Origin: Bradyrhizobium daqingense
Lineage (GTDB): Bacteria > Pseudomonadota > Alphaproteobacteria > Rhizobiales > Xanthobacteraceae
Assembly (NCBI RefSeq): GCF_021044685.1
Contig: NZ_CP088014.1
Location: forward strand, 5,938,001-6,002,000
Direction of reading: 5' to 3'
DNA length: 64,000 nt
Position 1 is the stretch's first letter. Each line of letters opens with the position of its first letter. The notes under the pieces were generated by a model. It saw only the letters and a list, made by a program, of their open reading frames with translations, was not told where the DNA came from and did no database searches. This document shows positions 32,889 to 41,455 of this stretch, piece after piece. Position numbers and translations under genes: made by a program.

Positions 32889-34502
32889 GTGAGCAGAACA
32901 AGACTTGCAGCCACGGCGATTGGTCTCGCCGGTGCGCTGGCGGCCTCGCAGGCCCAGGCCCAATCGGCAAGCAGCAGCGAGCAGGAAATCGCGCTGTTGA
33001 AGCAGCAGTTGAAGCTGCTGGAGCAGAAGCTCGACAAGCTCCAGAGCCAGACCGCGGCGAACACGGCGGCAACGGCGAAAGCCAGAGCCGAGGCAAAGGC
33101 TGAGGCCAAGGCCGAGGCGCGCTCGGAGGCAAAGGCCGCAGTCGCCAATGCCAACGCGGCGATTCCCGTCAAGGGGCCGGCGCCGGCCTCCGGCGTCGTC
33201 GTGACGATGCCGAACAACCGGCCGACCATCTGCACCGCAGACCAGGCCAACTGCGTCGCCATCACCAGCCGCCTGCATTGGGATGTCGGCGGATATGACT
33301 ATCGTCCCAACACCGCGGCGACGGTGCCGCAGAAGCTCGACAGCGGCCAGAACGTCCGCCGCGCGCGCATTGGCGTCACCGGCAAGTTCTTCCACGACTG
33401 GAACTTCGCACTGGTCTACGATTTCGGCGGCTCGTCCGACGGATTTGGCGGCACCGCGCCGGGGTCGCTGCCGGGCGGCGGCGTCTCCGGCGTCGAGAAC
33501 GCCTATATCAGCTATACCGGCCTGAAGCCGTTCGGCGGACGGATGGCGATCGAGGCCGGCATCATGGACCTGCCCTACACCCTGGATGAAGCCACGAGCT
33601 CGAACGACATCATGTTCATGGAGCGCGCCTCGCCCGGCGTGATCGCAACCAACATCGCCGCGGGCGACTTCCGTTCCGCGGCCGGCGCGCGCTGGTTCAA
33701 CGACCAGCTCTGGATCGGCGGCTATGTCACGGGACCGTCGACCGGCGCGATCCATTCCGCCTCGAGCGCGGCGCCGCCCGGCACCAGCGAGCAATATGGC
33801 GCCGTGGCGCGCGTGGCCGGCAATCCGATCAGCACCAAGGACTACTCGGTGCATATCGGCGCCAATGCGCAATGGCTGATCCAGCCGCCGCGCAACCTGA
33901 TCGCCAACACCCAGACGGTCACGCTCAGCGATCGTCCGGAATTGCGTCTCGACCCGACCACGCTGATCTCGACTGGCGCCATCGCCAATGCCTCGGGCGC
34001 ACAGGTCTACAGCGTGGAGGCGGCGGCGACCTACGGCCCGTTCATCGTCCAGGGTGAGTACTTCTGGTACAATGTCGATCGCACCGCCAATACCGCCGTG
34101 CCGCTGGTCGGTGCACCCAGCCTGAAATTCCAGGGCGGCTACGCCCAGGCCGGCTACGTGCTGACGGGCGAAGGCCGATCGTATAACGCGGCGAACGCAG
34201 CCTATCACGGCGTCAAGCCGGCGCATCCGTTCTCGCTCGACGGCAGCGGCTGGGGCGCGTGGGAGATCGCGGGCCGCTTCTCGACCATCGATCTCAACGA
34301 CCAGCTCGCAACTGCCAACGGCGTCACCGGCGGGCGGCAGACGGTCTATACGTTGGCGCTCAATTGGTACGTCAACGGCAATGTCCGCTTCATGCTCGAC
34401 TATCTGCATGGAACGGTGTCGCGGCAGGCCTCGCCGGTCTCGACCGCCGACGTCGGCTCGAAGTTCGACGCCGTCGCGATGCGCACGCAGTTCGCGTTCT
34501 GA
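32889..34502 (+). CDS. Outer-membrane porin, OprO/OprP family
   Basis: 537-residue precursor starting at GTG. The signal peptide ends near SQAQAQ; residues 30-60 form a coiled coil (EQEIALLKQQLKLLEQKLDK), and a Lys/Ala/Glu helix follows. The rest is a beta-barrel with alternating aromatic strands, including VRRARIGVTGKFFHDWNF and FIVQGEYFWYNVDRTAN, ending in the outer-membrane insertion signal MRTQFAF with a C-terminal Phe. This is the phosphate-selective porin O/P type; the substrate is not predicted. Transcribed alone. Confidence 0.92.
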   Translation: MSRTRLAATAIGLAGALAASQAQAQSASSSEQEIALLKQQLKLLEQKLDKLQSQTAANTAATAKARAEAKAEAKAEARSEAKAAVANANAAIPVKGPAPASGVVVTMPNNRPTICTADQANCVAITSRLHWDVGGYDYRPNTAATVPQKLDSGQNVRRARIGVTGKFFHDWNFALVYDFGGSSDGFGGTAPGSLPGGGVSGVENAYISYTGLKPFGGRMAIEAGIMDLPYTLDEATSSNDIMFMERASPGVIATNIAAGDFRSAAGARWFNDQLWIGGYVTGPSTGAIHSASSAAPPGTSEQYGAVARVAGNPISTKDYSVHIGANAQWLIQPPRNLIANTQTVTLSDRPELRLDPTTLISTGAIANASGAQVYSVEAAATYGPFIVQGEYFWYNVDRTANTAVPLVGAPSLKFQGGYAQAGYVLTGEGRSYNAANAAYHGVKPAHPFSLDGSGWGAWEIAGRFSTIDLNDQLATANGVTGGRQTVYTLALNWYVNGNVRFMLDYLHGTVSRQASPVSTADVGSKFDAVAMRTQFAF

Positions 34503-34510
34503 CGCTGGTT

Positions 34511-34671
34511 CGTCGTCCCGGGGCACGCGACAGCGTGAACCCGGGACCCGTAGCCACAGGATTGCGTTTGGCGAAGACTCGAAGCTATCAGCTCGCGCCG
34601 CAACTGCTTTTTGGTTATGGTCCCGGCCTTCGCGCGCAATTGCGCACTAGGCCGGGGCGACACCGAGAACG
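34511..34671. repeat. Intergenic repeat region
   Basis: CGTCGTCCCGGGGCACGCG...AACCCGGGACCC palindrome followed by TTATGGTCCCGGCCTTCGCG and TAGGCCGGGGCGACACCG, a composite of repeat arms between the convergent porin and HxlR genes. Confidence 0.6.
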
Positions 34672-34680
34672 CCGCAGCGC

Positions 34681-35052
34681 CTACGCCGCGCGCTTCTTCT
34701 TCACGACCACCGGCGCCGCACCGGACAGCCGCTGCTGATGGCTCTCGCCCCAGGCCTTCAGGATGTCGATGACGGGCTTGAGGCTCTCACCCAGCTCGGA
34801 GAGGCAGTATTCCACCCGCGGCGGCACTTCGGCATAGACCTTGCGGATGACGAGCTTGTCCTCCTCCAGCGCGCGCAGCTGCTTCGTCAGCATGCGCTGG
34901 GTGATGCCGGGCATCCGGCGGCGCAGTTCGCCGAAGCGCTGGGTGCCGCTCTGGAGGTGGTAGAGGATCACGCCCTTCCACTTGCCGTCGATCAGGTCCA
35001 GCGTCGCCTCGACCGAGCAGCCCGGGCGCCGGGTAAACTCTCGCCGTTTCAT
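34681..35052 (-). CDS. HxlR-family transcriptional regulator
   Basis: 123-residue winged-helix regulator of the HxlR type. The family core is visible: GCSVEATLDLIDGKWKGVIL, GELRRRMPGITQRMLTKQLR and the wing RVEYCLSELGESL. The conserved Cys near residue 13 can sense quinones or aldehydes in some members (QorR, HypR-like). ATG 35052 is chosen over an upstream TTG. It diverges from a quinone reductase-like alcohol dehydrogenase, the usual target of such regulators. Confidence 0.93.
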   Translation of the reverse strand: MKRREFTRRPGCSVEATLDLIDGKWKGVILYHLQSGTQRFGELRRRMPGITQRMLTKQLRALEEDKLVIRKVYAEVPPRVEYCLSELGESLKPVIDILKAWGESHQQRLSGAAPVVVKKKRAA

Positions 35053-35066
35053 GCGTGTTTTCCCCA

Positions 35067-35088
35067 ATAGTATCCAAACAGGGACTAT
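35067..35088. promoter_or_regulatory. Possible HxlR operator
   Basis: Imperfect inverted repeat ATAGTATCC-aaaca-GGGACTAT in the divergent HxlR/alcohol dehydrogenase gap, 15 bases before the regulator start. It resembles TAGTA/TACTA-type HxlR sites; binding is inferred. Confidence 0.45.
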
Positions 35089-35175
35089 ATCCCCGAATTT
35101 ACAGTACTTGCCAAATCGGGGCCAGAGCGACAGTTAGGACGGCGGGCGAACCAAGCCATCTGATGGAGACAAGCC

Positions 35176-36189
35176 ATGAAGGCCGTCGGCTACAAGAAAT
35201 CGCTTCCGATCGAGAACGCGGACTCACTGATCGATTTCGAGACCGCAAAACCAGAGCCGAAGGGACGCGACATCCGCGTCGCGGTGAAGGCGATCTCGGC
35301 CAATCCCGTCGATTACAAGGTGCGCAAGCGCGCCGCCCCGCCCGAAGGCGAGACGAAGATCCTCGGCTATGACGCGGCGGGCGTGGTCGACACCGTCGGC
35401 CCCGACGTGACGCTGTTCAAACCGGGTGACGAGGTGTTCTACGCCGGCTCCATCCTGCGCCAGGGCACCAACTCGGAATACCATCTGGTCGACGAGCGCA
35501 TCGTCGGCAACAAGCCGAAGAGCCTGTCCTTCGCGCAAGCCGCCGCGCTTCCCCTCACCTCGATCACCGCCTGGGAATTGCTGTTCGACCGTCTCGGCGC
35601 CGTCCCGGGCAAGAGCGCCGATCCCCGCACGCTGCTGATCACCGGCGGTGCCGGCGGCGTCGGCTCGATCCTGATCCAACTCGCGCGCCGTCTCACCGGG
35701 CTGACGGTGCTCGCCACGGCGACGCGGCCAGAATCGCAAAAATGGTGCCTCGATCTCGGTGCGCATGCGGTGATCGACCACGGCAAGCCCATGAAGGAGC
35801 AGATCGAGAAACTGAAGCTGCCGCCGGTCGCGCTGGTGGCAAGCCTCACATTCACCGACCAGCACTACAAGGCGATCGCGGAGTTCATGGCACCGCAGGG
35901 CAAGTTCGGTCTGATCGACGATCCCCCGGAGTTCACCATGAGCACGTTCAAAGGCAAGGCGATCTCGGTGCATTGGGAATCGATGTTCACGCGCTCCTCG
36001 TTCCAGACGCCCGACATGATCGCGCAGCACCATCTACTCAACGACGTCGCCGATCTCATCGACAAGGGCGCGCTGCGCACCACGCTCGACCAAACATTTG
36101 GCACGATCAACGCAACCAATCTCAAGCGTGCGCATGCGCTGCTGGAGAGCGGCAAGTCGCGCGGCAAAATCGTGCTGGAGGGGTGGTAG
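35176..36189 (+). CDS. Zinc-type alcohol dehydrogenase-like protein / quinone oxidoreductase
   Basis: 337-residue MDR-family NADP-dependent reductase. The N-terminal GroES-like domain shows IRVAVKAISANPVDYKVR and LGYDAAGVVDTVG, and the Rossmann motif is LLITGGAGGVGSILIQLAR. Zinc ligands are missing, so this is the zinc-free quinone or enone reductase branch (ZADH/QorA-like). It probably reduces reactive quinones or alkenals. The start has GGAGACAAGCC before ATG 35176. Divergent from and likely controlled by the HxlR regulator. Confidence 0.92.
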   Translation: MKAVGYKKSLPIENADSLIDFETAKPEPKGRDIRVAVKAISANPVDYKVRKRAAPPEGETKILGYDAAGVVDTVGPDVTLFKPGDEVFYAGSILRQGTNSEYHLVDERIVGNKPKSLSFAQAAALPLTSITAWELLFDRLGAVPGKSADPRTLLITGGAGGVGSILIQLARRLTGLTVLATATRPESQKWCLDLGAHAVIDHGKPMKEQIEKLKLPPVALVASLTFTDQHYKAIAEFMAPQGKFGLIDDPPEFTMSTFKGKAISVHWESMFTRSSFQTPDMIAQHHLLNDVADLIDKGALRTTLDQTFGTINATNLKRAHALLESGKSRGKIVLEGW

Positions 36190-36201
36190 CGACCGCACAC
36201 T

Positions 36202-36328
36202 CCGTCATGCCCGGGGTTGTCCCGCCTGCGCGGCCGAAGCCGCTTCGGCGAGGCGAAGGCCCGGGCATCGACGTTCTTTGTGCGACGTGCAAGGTCGTGG
36301 ATGGCCGGGGACCAGCCCGGCCATGACG
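36202..36328. repeat. Intergenic repeat, CGTCATGCCCGGGG type
   Basis: The arms CGTCATGCCCGGGGTTGTCC and GGACCAGCCCGGCCATGACG pair, with an inner GGCGAAGGCCCGGGCATCGA segment. Same general type as the repeat at 15149-15229. It lies between the convergent dehydrogenase and DUF1330 genes. Confidence 0.68.
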
Positions 36329-36335
36329 AACGCCG

Positions 36336-36629
36336 TTACGGTGCCACACCCTCGACGAACAGCAACCGCCGCTCCAGCGCCGTCCGCCGCAGCTTGAGCG
36401 CCTCGGCGTATTCCGGCGAGCCGTACCATTCCTTCAGCCGCGTCATCGACGGGAATTCGACGATGACGATGGCCTTCGCCGGCAAGTTGCCTTCGACAAG
36501 CTCGGCCTTGCCGCCGCGGACGAGATAACGCCCGCCATACTGCGCGATCGTCTTGGCGGCCAATGCGCGATAGGCTTGGAATCCATCGGGATCGCGCATC
36601 TCGATTTCGGAAATCACATAGGCTGTCAT
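36336..36629 (-). CDS. DUF1330 protein
   Basis: 97-residue ferredoxin-fold protein with the DUF1330 pattern: MTAYVISEIEMRDPDGFQAY, IAQYGGRYLVRGG, IVIVEFPSMTRLKEWYGSPEY. Function unknown. Located nine bases after the SDR stop on the same strand; they are probably one transcript. Confidence 0.9.
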   Translation of the reverse strand: MTAYVISEIEMRDPDGFQAYRALAAKTIAQYGGRYLVRGGKAELVEGNLPAKAIVIVEFPSMTRLKEWYGSPEYAEALKLRRTALERRLLFVEGVAP

Positions 36630-36638
36630 AGGCCGACC

Positions 36639-37427
36639 TCAAGCGATCGTATTGACGATGCCGCCTTCCGCGCGCAGCGCCGCGCCGTTGGTCGCGGACG
36701 CCTGTTTCGACGCGACATAGACCACCATGTTCGCGATCTCGTCGACGCTCGCAAAGCGCTGGAGCAGCGAGCTCGGGCGATGCTGCTTGACGAAATTGGC
36801 GGCGGCCTCGTCCACCGACTGGCCGTTCTGTTTGGCGAGATCCTTCACGAAGGTCTCGACGCCCTCGGACATGGTCGGGCCCGGCAGCACGGAATTGACG
36901 GTCACGCCGGTGCCGGTGGTGAGCTGCGCAAGGCCGCGCGCGACCGAGAGCTGGGCCGTCTTGGTCATGCCATAGTGAATCATCTCGACGGGAATGTTGA
37001 GCCCGGACTCCGATGAGATGAAGACGATGCGGCCCCAATTGCGCTTAAGCATGCCCTTCATATACGCACGCGACAGCCGGACGCCGCTCATCACGTTGAC
37101 CTCGAAGAAGCGGCTCCAGTCCTGGTCGGGAATCTCGAAAAAGTCCTTGGGCTCGAAGATGCCGGCATTATTGATGATGATGTCGACGTCGGGAAGCGCC
37201 GCGACCAGCGCCTTGCAGCCTTCCGCCGTCGAGACGTCGGCGGCAATGCCGCGGACCTTGGCGCCCGTGCCTTCCAGCTTGCGCACGGCGGCATCGACCT
37301 TGTCCCGACTGCGGCCATTGATCACGACGCCGGCGCCGGAGCCAGCGAGGCCGTTGGCGATGGCGTAGCCGATGCCGGCAGTGGAACCGGTCACCAGGGC
37401 GGTTTTTCCGGAAAGGTCGATGTTCAT
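36639..37427 (-). CDS. SDR-family oxidoreductase
   Basis: 262-residue classical short-chain dehydrogenase: TGSTAGIG, NNAG, catalytic Ser in FISSESG, YGMTK and the C-terminal helix region MVVYVASKQASATNGAALRAEGG split over two motifs. It lacks the strand-2 acid that fixes NAD; GRSRDK suggests NADP preference. Substrate unknown. Starts divergent from the TctC gene. Confidence 0.93.
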   Translation of the reverse strand: MNIDLSGKTALVTGSTAGIGYAIANGLAGSGAGVVINGRSRDKVDAAVRKLEGTGAKVRGIAADVSTAEGCKALVAALPDVDIIINNAGIFEPKDFFEIPDQDWSRFFEVNVMSGVRLSRAYMKGMLKRNWGRIVFISSESGLNIPVEMIHYGMTKTAQLSVARGLAQLTTGTGVTVNSVLPGPTMSEGVETFVKDLAKQNGQSVDEAAANFVKQHRPSSLLQRFASVDEIANMVVYVASKQASATNGAALRAEGGIVNTIA

Positions 37428-37615
37428 GTACTGTCTCCATCAGATCGATGCTGGGCATATCGGACGCGGCAGATCGGGTCGCAATCGGAGCTCACCAATC
37501 AGTGACGCGGAGAAACTGCGTGGCCTTTCGCAGCCTCGTCTCGATCGCTGTTGGAACGATTATTGCTAAGTCAGGCCGAACCGCTCTTGCTCATGTGAAC
37601 AGGAATATCCATGTG

Positions 37616-38593
37616 ATGAAAACGACCGCCCTCACTGTTGCGCTCGGGTTGCTCGGTCTGATCAGCAGCCATTCGCTCGCGCAGGCGCAAGCAGCCTATC
37701 CCGAAAAACCGCTGCAGCTGATCGTCCCCTTCCCACCCGGCGGCGCCTCCGACGTGGTCGCACGCATCATCGGCGGCGAACTGGAGACACGGCTCGGCAA
37801 GCCCGTGATCATCATGAACCGTCCGGGGGGCGGCACCACGATCGCGGCAAAGGAGGTCGCACGCGCGGCACCCGACGGATACACCCTGTTCTTCAGCTCG
37901 AATTCGAGCTTCACGCTGCCGGCAGCCGTGAAGGAAAGCGTGCCCTACGATGCGGCCAAGGATTTCGAGCCGCTCGGCCAGGTCGGCAAGATCACGCTGG
38001 CGCTGGTCACCTACAAGGACAACCCGATCAAGGACGTGGCTGCGCTCGTCACTGAGGCGAAGGCCAATCCCGACAAGCTGTCGCTGGCGTCCTTCGGCGT
38101 TGCGACCGTCTCGCATTTTGCGGGCGAGCTGTTCAAATCGGGCGCCGGAATCAAGATGGTCCACCTGCCCTACAAGGGCAGCGCGCCGGCGATGAACGAC
38201 CTCATCGGCAAGCACATCCAATATCACGTCGACACGGTCATTGCCGTCAAGCCGCAGATCGAGGCCGGCACCGTCAAGGTGCTCGCCGTGTTCTCGGCCA
38301 AACGCACGCCATTCCTGCCCGACGTGCCGACGCTCGCCGAGCTCGGCTACGGCAACATCGACTTCGCCTCATGGGGCGCTGTGGTCGCCCCCAAGGGCCT
38401 GCCGCCAGCCGTTCGTGACAAGCTGACGGCGGCCCTGGAGGAGACGATCAACAACCCGTCCGTGGCCGAACGCTTCGCCGCGGTTGGCTTCGAGCCCGGC
38501 TTCAAGCGATACAGCGACTGGCCGAGCGCGATCGGCAAGGAGACCGCCGAAATGAAGGAGATCGCGCAAAAGGCAGGGATCAAGGAGGAGTAG
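37616..38593 (+). CDS. Tripartite tricarboxylate transporter substrate-binding protein (TctC/Bug family)
   Basis: 325-residue periplasmic binding protein. The signal peptide (MKTTALTVALGLLGLISSHS...) ends near AQAQA; the family blocks YPEKPLQLIVPFPPGGASDVV, NRPGGGTTIAAK, LGQVGKITLALV and PYKGSAPAMNDLIGKHIQ follow. Bug proteins bind carboxylates and usually feed a TctAB permease, but no TctAB is present here, so it may act as an orphan sensor or receptor. ATG 37616 is preferred to codons further upstream because the signal peptide starts there and AGGAATATCC precedes it. Confidence 0.92.
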   Translation: MKTTALTVALGLLGLISSHSLAQAQAAYPEKPLQLIVPFPPGGASDVVARIIGGELETRLGKPVIIMNRPGGGTTIAAKEVARAAPDGYTLFFSSNSSFTLPAAVKESVPYDAAKDFEPLGQVGKITLALVTYKDNPIKDVAALVTEAKANPDKLSLASFGVATVSHFAGELFKSGAGIKMVHLPYKGSAPAMNDLIGKHIQYHVDTVIAVKPQIEAGTVKVLAVFSAKRTPFLPDVPTLAELGYGNIDFASWGAVVAPKGLPPAVRDKLTAALEETINNPSVAERFAAVGFEPGFKRYSDWPSAIGKETAEMKEIAQKAGIKEE

Positions 38594-38623
38594 TCCTCCC
38601 GACACGCCCTGTTCCCGGAAACA

Positions 38624-38650
38624 AAAACGGCGCCCAAAGGGCGCCGTTTT
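38624..38650. terminator. Bidirectional terminator between tctC-like gene and rplQ
   Basis: Perfect 12-bp stem AAAACGGCGCCC/GGGCGCCGTTTT with an AAA loop. Positioned 30 bases after the binding-protein stop and 24 bases after the rplQ stop on the other strand; it ends both transcripts. Confidence 0.88.
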
Positions 38651-38673
38651 CAATTCACACCTTGACGGGTGGC

Positions 38674-39090
38674 TTACGCCGCCTCGGCTTCCTTTTCCTG
38701 CACCGGGCCGGAGTCCTGGCCCTTGGCATCGACGTCGCGATCGACGAACTCGATCACGGCCATCGCGGCGTTGTCGCCGTAGCGGAATCCCGCCTTGATG
38801 ATGCGGGTGTAGCCGCCCTGGCGGTCCTTGTAGCGGGTGGCCAGGACGTCAAACAGCTTCTTGACCTGATCCTTGTCGCGCATCTCGGAGATCGCCTGGC
38901 GGCGCATCGACAGGCCACCCTTCTTGCCGAGGGTGACGAGCTTCTCGACGATCGGGCGAAGCTCCTTGGCCTTGGGCAGCGTGGTGACGATCTGCTCGTG
39001 CTTGATCAGCGCGGCCGCCATGTTGGCGAACATCGCGCGGCGGTGCTCGGCCGTGCGGTTGAGCTTCCGATGAACCTTGCCGTGACGCAT
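38674..39090 (-). CDS. rplQ: 50S ribosomal protein L17
   Basis: 138-residue L17 with its conserved start MRHGKVHRKLNRTAEHRRA and the GYTRIIKAGFRYGDNA block; the C-terminal 20 residues are an acidic/Ala extension. Last gene of the alpha operon, ended by the bidirectional terminator. L17 lies near the exit tunnel. Confidence 0.97.
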   Translation of the reverse strand: MRHGKVHRKLNRTAEHRRAMFANMAAALIKHEQIVTTLPKAKELRPIVEKLVTLGKKGGLSMRRQAISEMRDKDQVKKLFDVLATRYKDRQGGYTRIIKAGFRYGDNAAMAVIEFVDRDVDAKGQDSGPVQEKEAEAA

Positions 39091-39178
39091 GTGTTTAGTC
39101 CTTACGTAAAAACTGCCGCGACGGTTCGTCGGACATGTTGCTCAGGTGGGCTGCCTGCGTTCGCCCTAGCAGCGGGTA

Positions 39179-39230
39179 GTGAATGGCGAGTAGCGAGTTG
39201 TATTCGCTATTCGCCACTCCCCATTCGCCA
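39179..39230. repeat. Heptamer-built intergenic palindrome (copy 2)
   Basis: GTGAATGGCGAGTAGCGAG and TATTCGCTATTCGCCACTCC followed by CCATTCGCC, in the gap between rpoA and rplQ. Units of seven to eight bases (GAATGGC, GAGTAGC) repeat within each arm. Same family as 11227, 40831 and 53730. Confidence 0.75.
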
Positions 39231-39233
39231 AAC

Positions 39234-40265
39234 TCAGTAGTGATCCTCGAAGCGCTTGGCGAGCTCGTCGATGTTCTCCGGCGGCCAGCCCGGCACTTCC
39301 ATGCCGAGATGCAGACCCATCTGGGCCAGCACTTCCTTGATCTCGTTCAGCGACTTGCGGCCGAAGTTCGGAGTGCGGAGCATTTCGGCTTCGCTCTTCT
39401 GCACGAGATCGCCGATATAGACGATGTTGTCGTTCTTCAGGCAGTTGGCCGAACGCACCGACAGTTCGAGCTCGTCCACCTTCTTGAGGAAGGCCGGGTT
39501 GAAGGCGAGGTCCGGGATGATCTCCTGGGCGACTTCCTTGCGCGGCTCTTCGAAGTTGACGAACACGTTGAGCTGATCCTGCAGGATGCGGGCGGCATAG
39601 GCCACCGAATCATCCGGCGAGATCGCGCCGTTGGTCTCGATCGTCATGGTCAGCTTGTCGTAGTCGAGGATCTGGCCCTCGCGGGTGTTCTCGACCTTGT
39701 AGGAGACCTTGCGGACCGGCGAGTACAGGCTGTCGACCGGGATCAGGCCGATCGGCGCGTCCTCGGGACGGTTACGCTCGGCGGGCACGTAACCCTTGCC
39801 GGTCGAGACCGTGAACTCCATGCGGATCTCGGCGCCCTCGTCGAGGGTGCAGATCTGCAGGTCCGGATTGAGCACGGTGACGTCGCCGACGGTCTGGATG
39901 TCGCCGGCGGTGACGACGCCCGGGCCCTGCTTCTTCACGACCATGCGCTTGGGGCCTTCGCCCTGCATCTTGATCGAGATGTCCTTGATGTTCAGCACGA
40001 TGTCGGTGACGTCCTCACGGACGCCCGCGATCGAGGAGAACTCGTGCAGCACGCCGTCGATGTGCACCGACTGCACCGCCGCGCCCTGGAGCGAGGAGAG
40101 CAGGATGCGGCGCAGCGCGTTGCCGAGGGTCTGGCCGAAGCCGCGCTCGAGCGGCTCGGCGACGATGGTCGCGAAACGCGAGGGATCGCTGCCGGGGGTC
40201 ACCTGGAGCTTGTTCGGCCGAATCAGTTCTTGCCAATTTTTCTGGATCGTCACTGTTTCACCCAT
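39234..40265 (-). CDS. rpoA: RNA polymerase alpha subunit
   Basis: 343-residue alpha subunit. The N-terminal dimerisation domain includes ERGFGQTLGNALRRILLSSL; the C-terminal DNA/activator-binding domain has ELSVRSANCLKNDNIVYIGD and FGRKSLNEIKEVLAQMGL. Lies between rpsK and rplQ, the conserved alpha-operon position. Confidence 0.98.
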   Translation of the reverse strand: MGETVTIQKNWQELIRPNKLQVTPGSDPSRFATIVAEPLERGFGQTLGNALRRILLSSLQGAAVQSVHIDGVLHEFSSIAGVREDVTDIVLNIKDISIKMQGEGPKRMVVKKQGPGVVTAGDIQTVGDVTVLNPDLQICTLDEGAEIRMEFTVSTGKGYVPAERNRPEDAPIGLIPVDSLYSPVRKVSYKVENTREGQILDYDKLTMTIETNGAISPDDSVAYAARILQDQLNVFVNFEEPRKEVAQEIIPDLAFNPAFLKKVDELELSVRSANCLKNDNIVYIGDLVQKSEAEMLRTPNFGRKSLNEIKEVLAQMGLHLGMEVPGWPPENIDELAKRFEDHY

Positions 40266-40378
40266 ACAGGCCAGTCAATTTGACAGTTCAAATACTGGCG
40301 TTGGAGAAAGGCCGCAGAGCATTCCCGCGGCTTCTTGCAAAAAGTCATCGCGGACGCCGATGCGCCCGCGATGTCGTA

Positions 40379-40768
40379 TCAAACGCGCCGACGCTTGCGG
40401 GGACGGCAACCGTTGTGCGGGATCGTGGTCACGTCACGGATCGAGGTGACGGTGAAGCCCGCGGCCTGCAGTGCGCGGAGTGCGGACTCGCGGCCCGAAC
40501 CGGGACCGGCGACTTCGACCTCCAGCGTGCGCATGCCGTGCTCCTGCGCCTTCTTCGAGACGTCTTCCGCGGCGACCTGCGCGGCATACGGGGTCGACTT
40601 GCGCGAGCCCTTGAAACCCATCGTGCCGGCGGAGGACCAGGCAATCGTGTTGCCCTGCGCGTCGGTGATGGTGATGGTGGTGTTGTTGAACGACGAGTTC
40701 ACGTGCGCGACGCCGGAGGCGATGTTCTTGCGCTCACGACGACGAACGCGGGTGGCTTCCTTGCCCAT
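40379..40768 (-). CDS. rpsK: 30S ribosomal protein S11
   Basis: 129 residues with the S11 core GVAHVNSSFNNTTITITDAQ, GPGSGRESALRALQ and the conserved end DVTTIPHNGCRPRKRRRV. Binds the 16S platform. Confidence 0.98.
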   Translation of the reverse strand: MGKEATRVRRRERKNIASGVAHVNSSFNNTTITITDAQGNTIAWSSAGTMGFKGSRKSTPYAAQVAAEDVSKKAQEHGMRTLEVEVAGPGSGRESALRALQAAGFTVTSIRDVTTIPHNGCRPRKRRRV

Positions 40769-40830
40769 AGAGTACCTTTCCTGAAGATCTCAAACGCCGC
40801 CGTAATGCCAGCGGCTACACCTGTGGATGG

Positions 40831-40899
40831 TGAATAGCGAGTAGCGAATGGCGAATAGGGAAATGCCCCTACCCGCCATTCGCCATTCCCGATTCGCCA
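40831..40899. repeat. Heptamer-built intergenic palindrome (copy 3)
   Basis: TGAATAGCGAGTAGCGAATG and CATTCGCCATTCCCGATTCG in the rpsM-rpsK gap; the left arm also contains GGCGAATAGGG, and the right contains CTACCCGCC. Same unit structure as the other copies, with 7-8 base periodicity. Confidence 0.75.
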
Positions 40900-40901
40900 G
40901 T

Positions 40902-41270
40902 TTACTTCTTCTTGCCGGCGATGGCCTTGGCCGGCCCCTTGCGCGTACGCGCATTGGTGTGGGTGCGCTGGCCGCGCACCGGCAGACCGCGACGATGACG
41001 CAGGCCGCGATAGCAGCCGAGGTCCATCAGACGCTTGATGTTGATGCCGACCTCGCGACGCAGGTCGCCCTCGACGAGATAGTCGCGGTCGATCACTTCG
41101 CGGATCTGGAGCACTTCGGCGTCGCTGAGCTGATTGACGCGACGATCCACGGGGATCTTCACCTTCTCCAAGATCTCACCGGCGATCTTCTGACCGATGC
41201 CATGGATGTACTGGAGCGCGATCAGCACGCGCTTGTTGGTGGGAATGTTCACGCCGGCAATACGGGCCAC
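40902..41270 (-). CDS. rpsM: 30S ribosomal protein S13
   Basis: 122 residues; MARIAGVNIPTNKRVLIALQ, the helix-two-turn-helix and the C-terminal RGLRHRRGLPVRGQRT and KGPAKAIAGKKK basic tail are typical. Contacts the P-site tRNA. No rpmJ (L36) gene precedes it, as is usual for alphaproteobacteria. Confidence 0.98.
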   Translation of the reverse strand: MARIAGVNIPTNKRVLIALQYIHGIGQKIAGEILEKVKIPVDRRVNQLSDAEVLQIREVIDRDYLVEGDLRREVGINIKRLMDLGCYRGLRHRRGLPVRGQRTHTNARTRKGPAKAIAGKKK

Positions 41271-41455
41271 GGCCTTCTCTCCTGTCGCCGATCCTCGTCA
41301 GGACCGGGCTTTAAGTGCTTGTGTTCTCGGGCAGGTGTTCACAAACGCGAACACGACGCCCACCCCCGGTCTTCCTGGGGCCCGGCATCGTCTGAAACTA
41401 TCCGACTTGGATGCGGGGCTTATTAGGGGATTCCGGGGGCTTTCGTCAACCGCTG

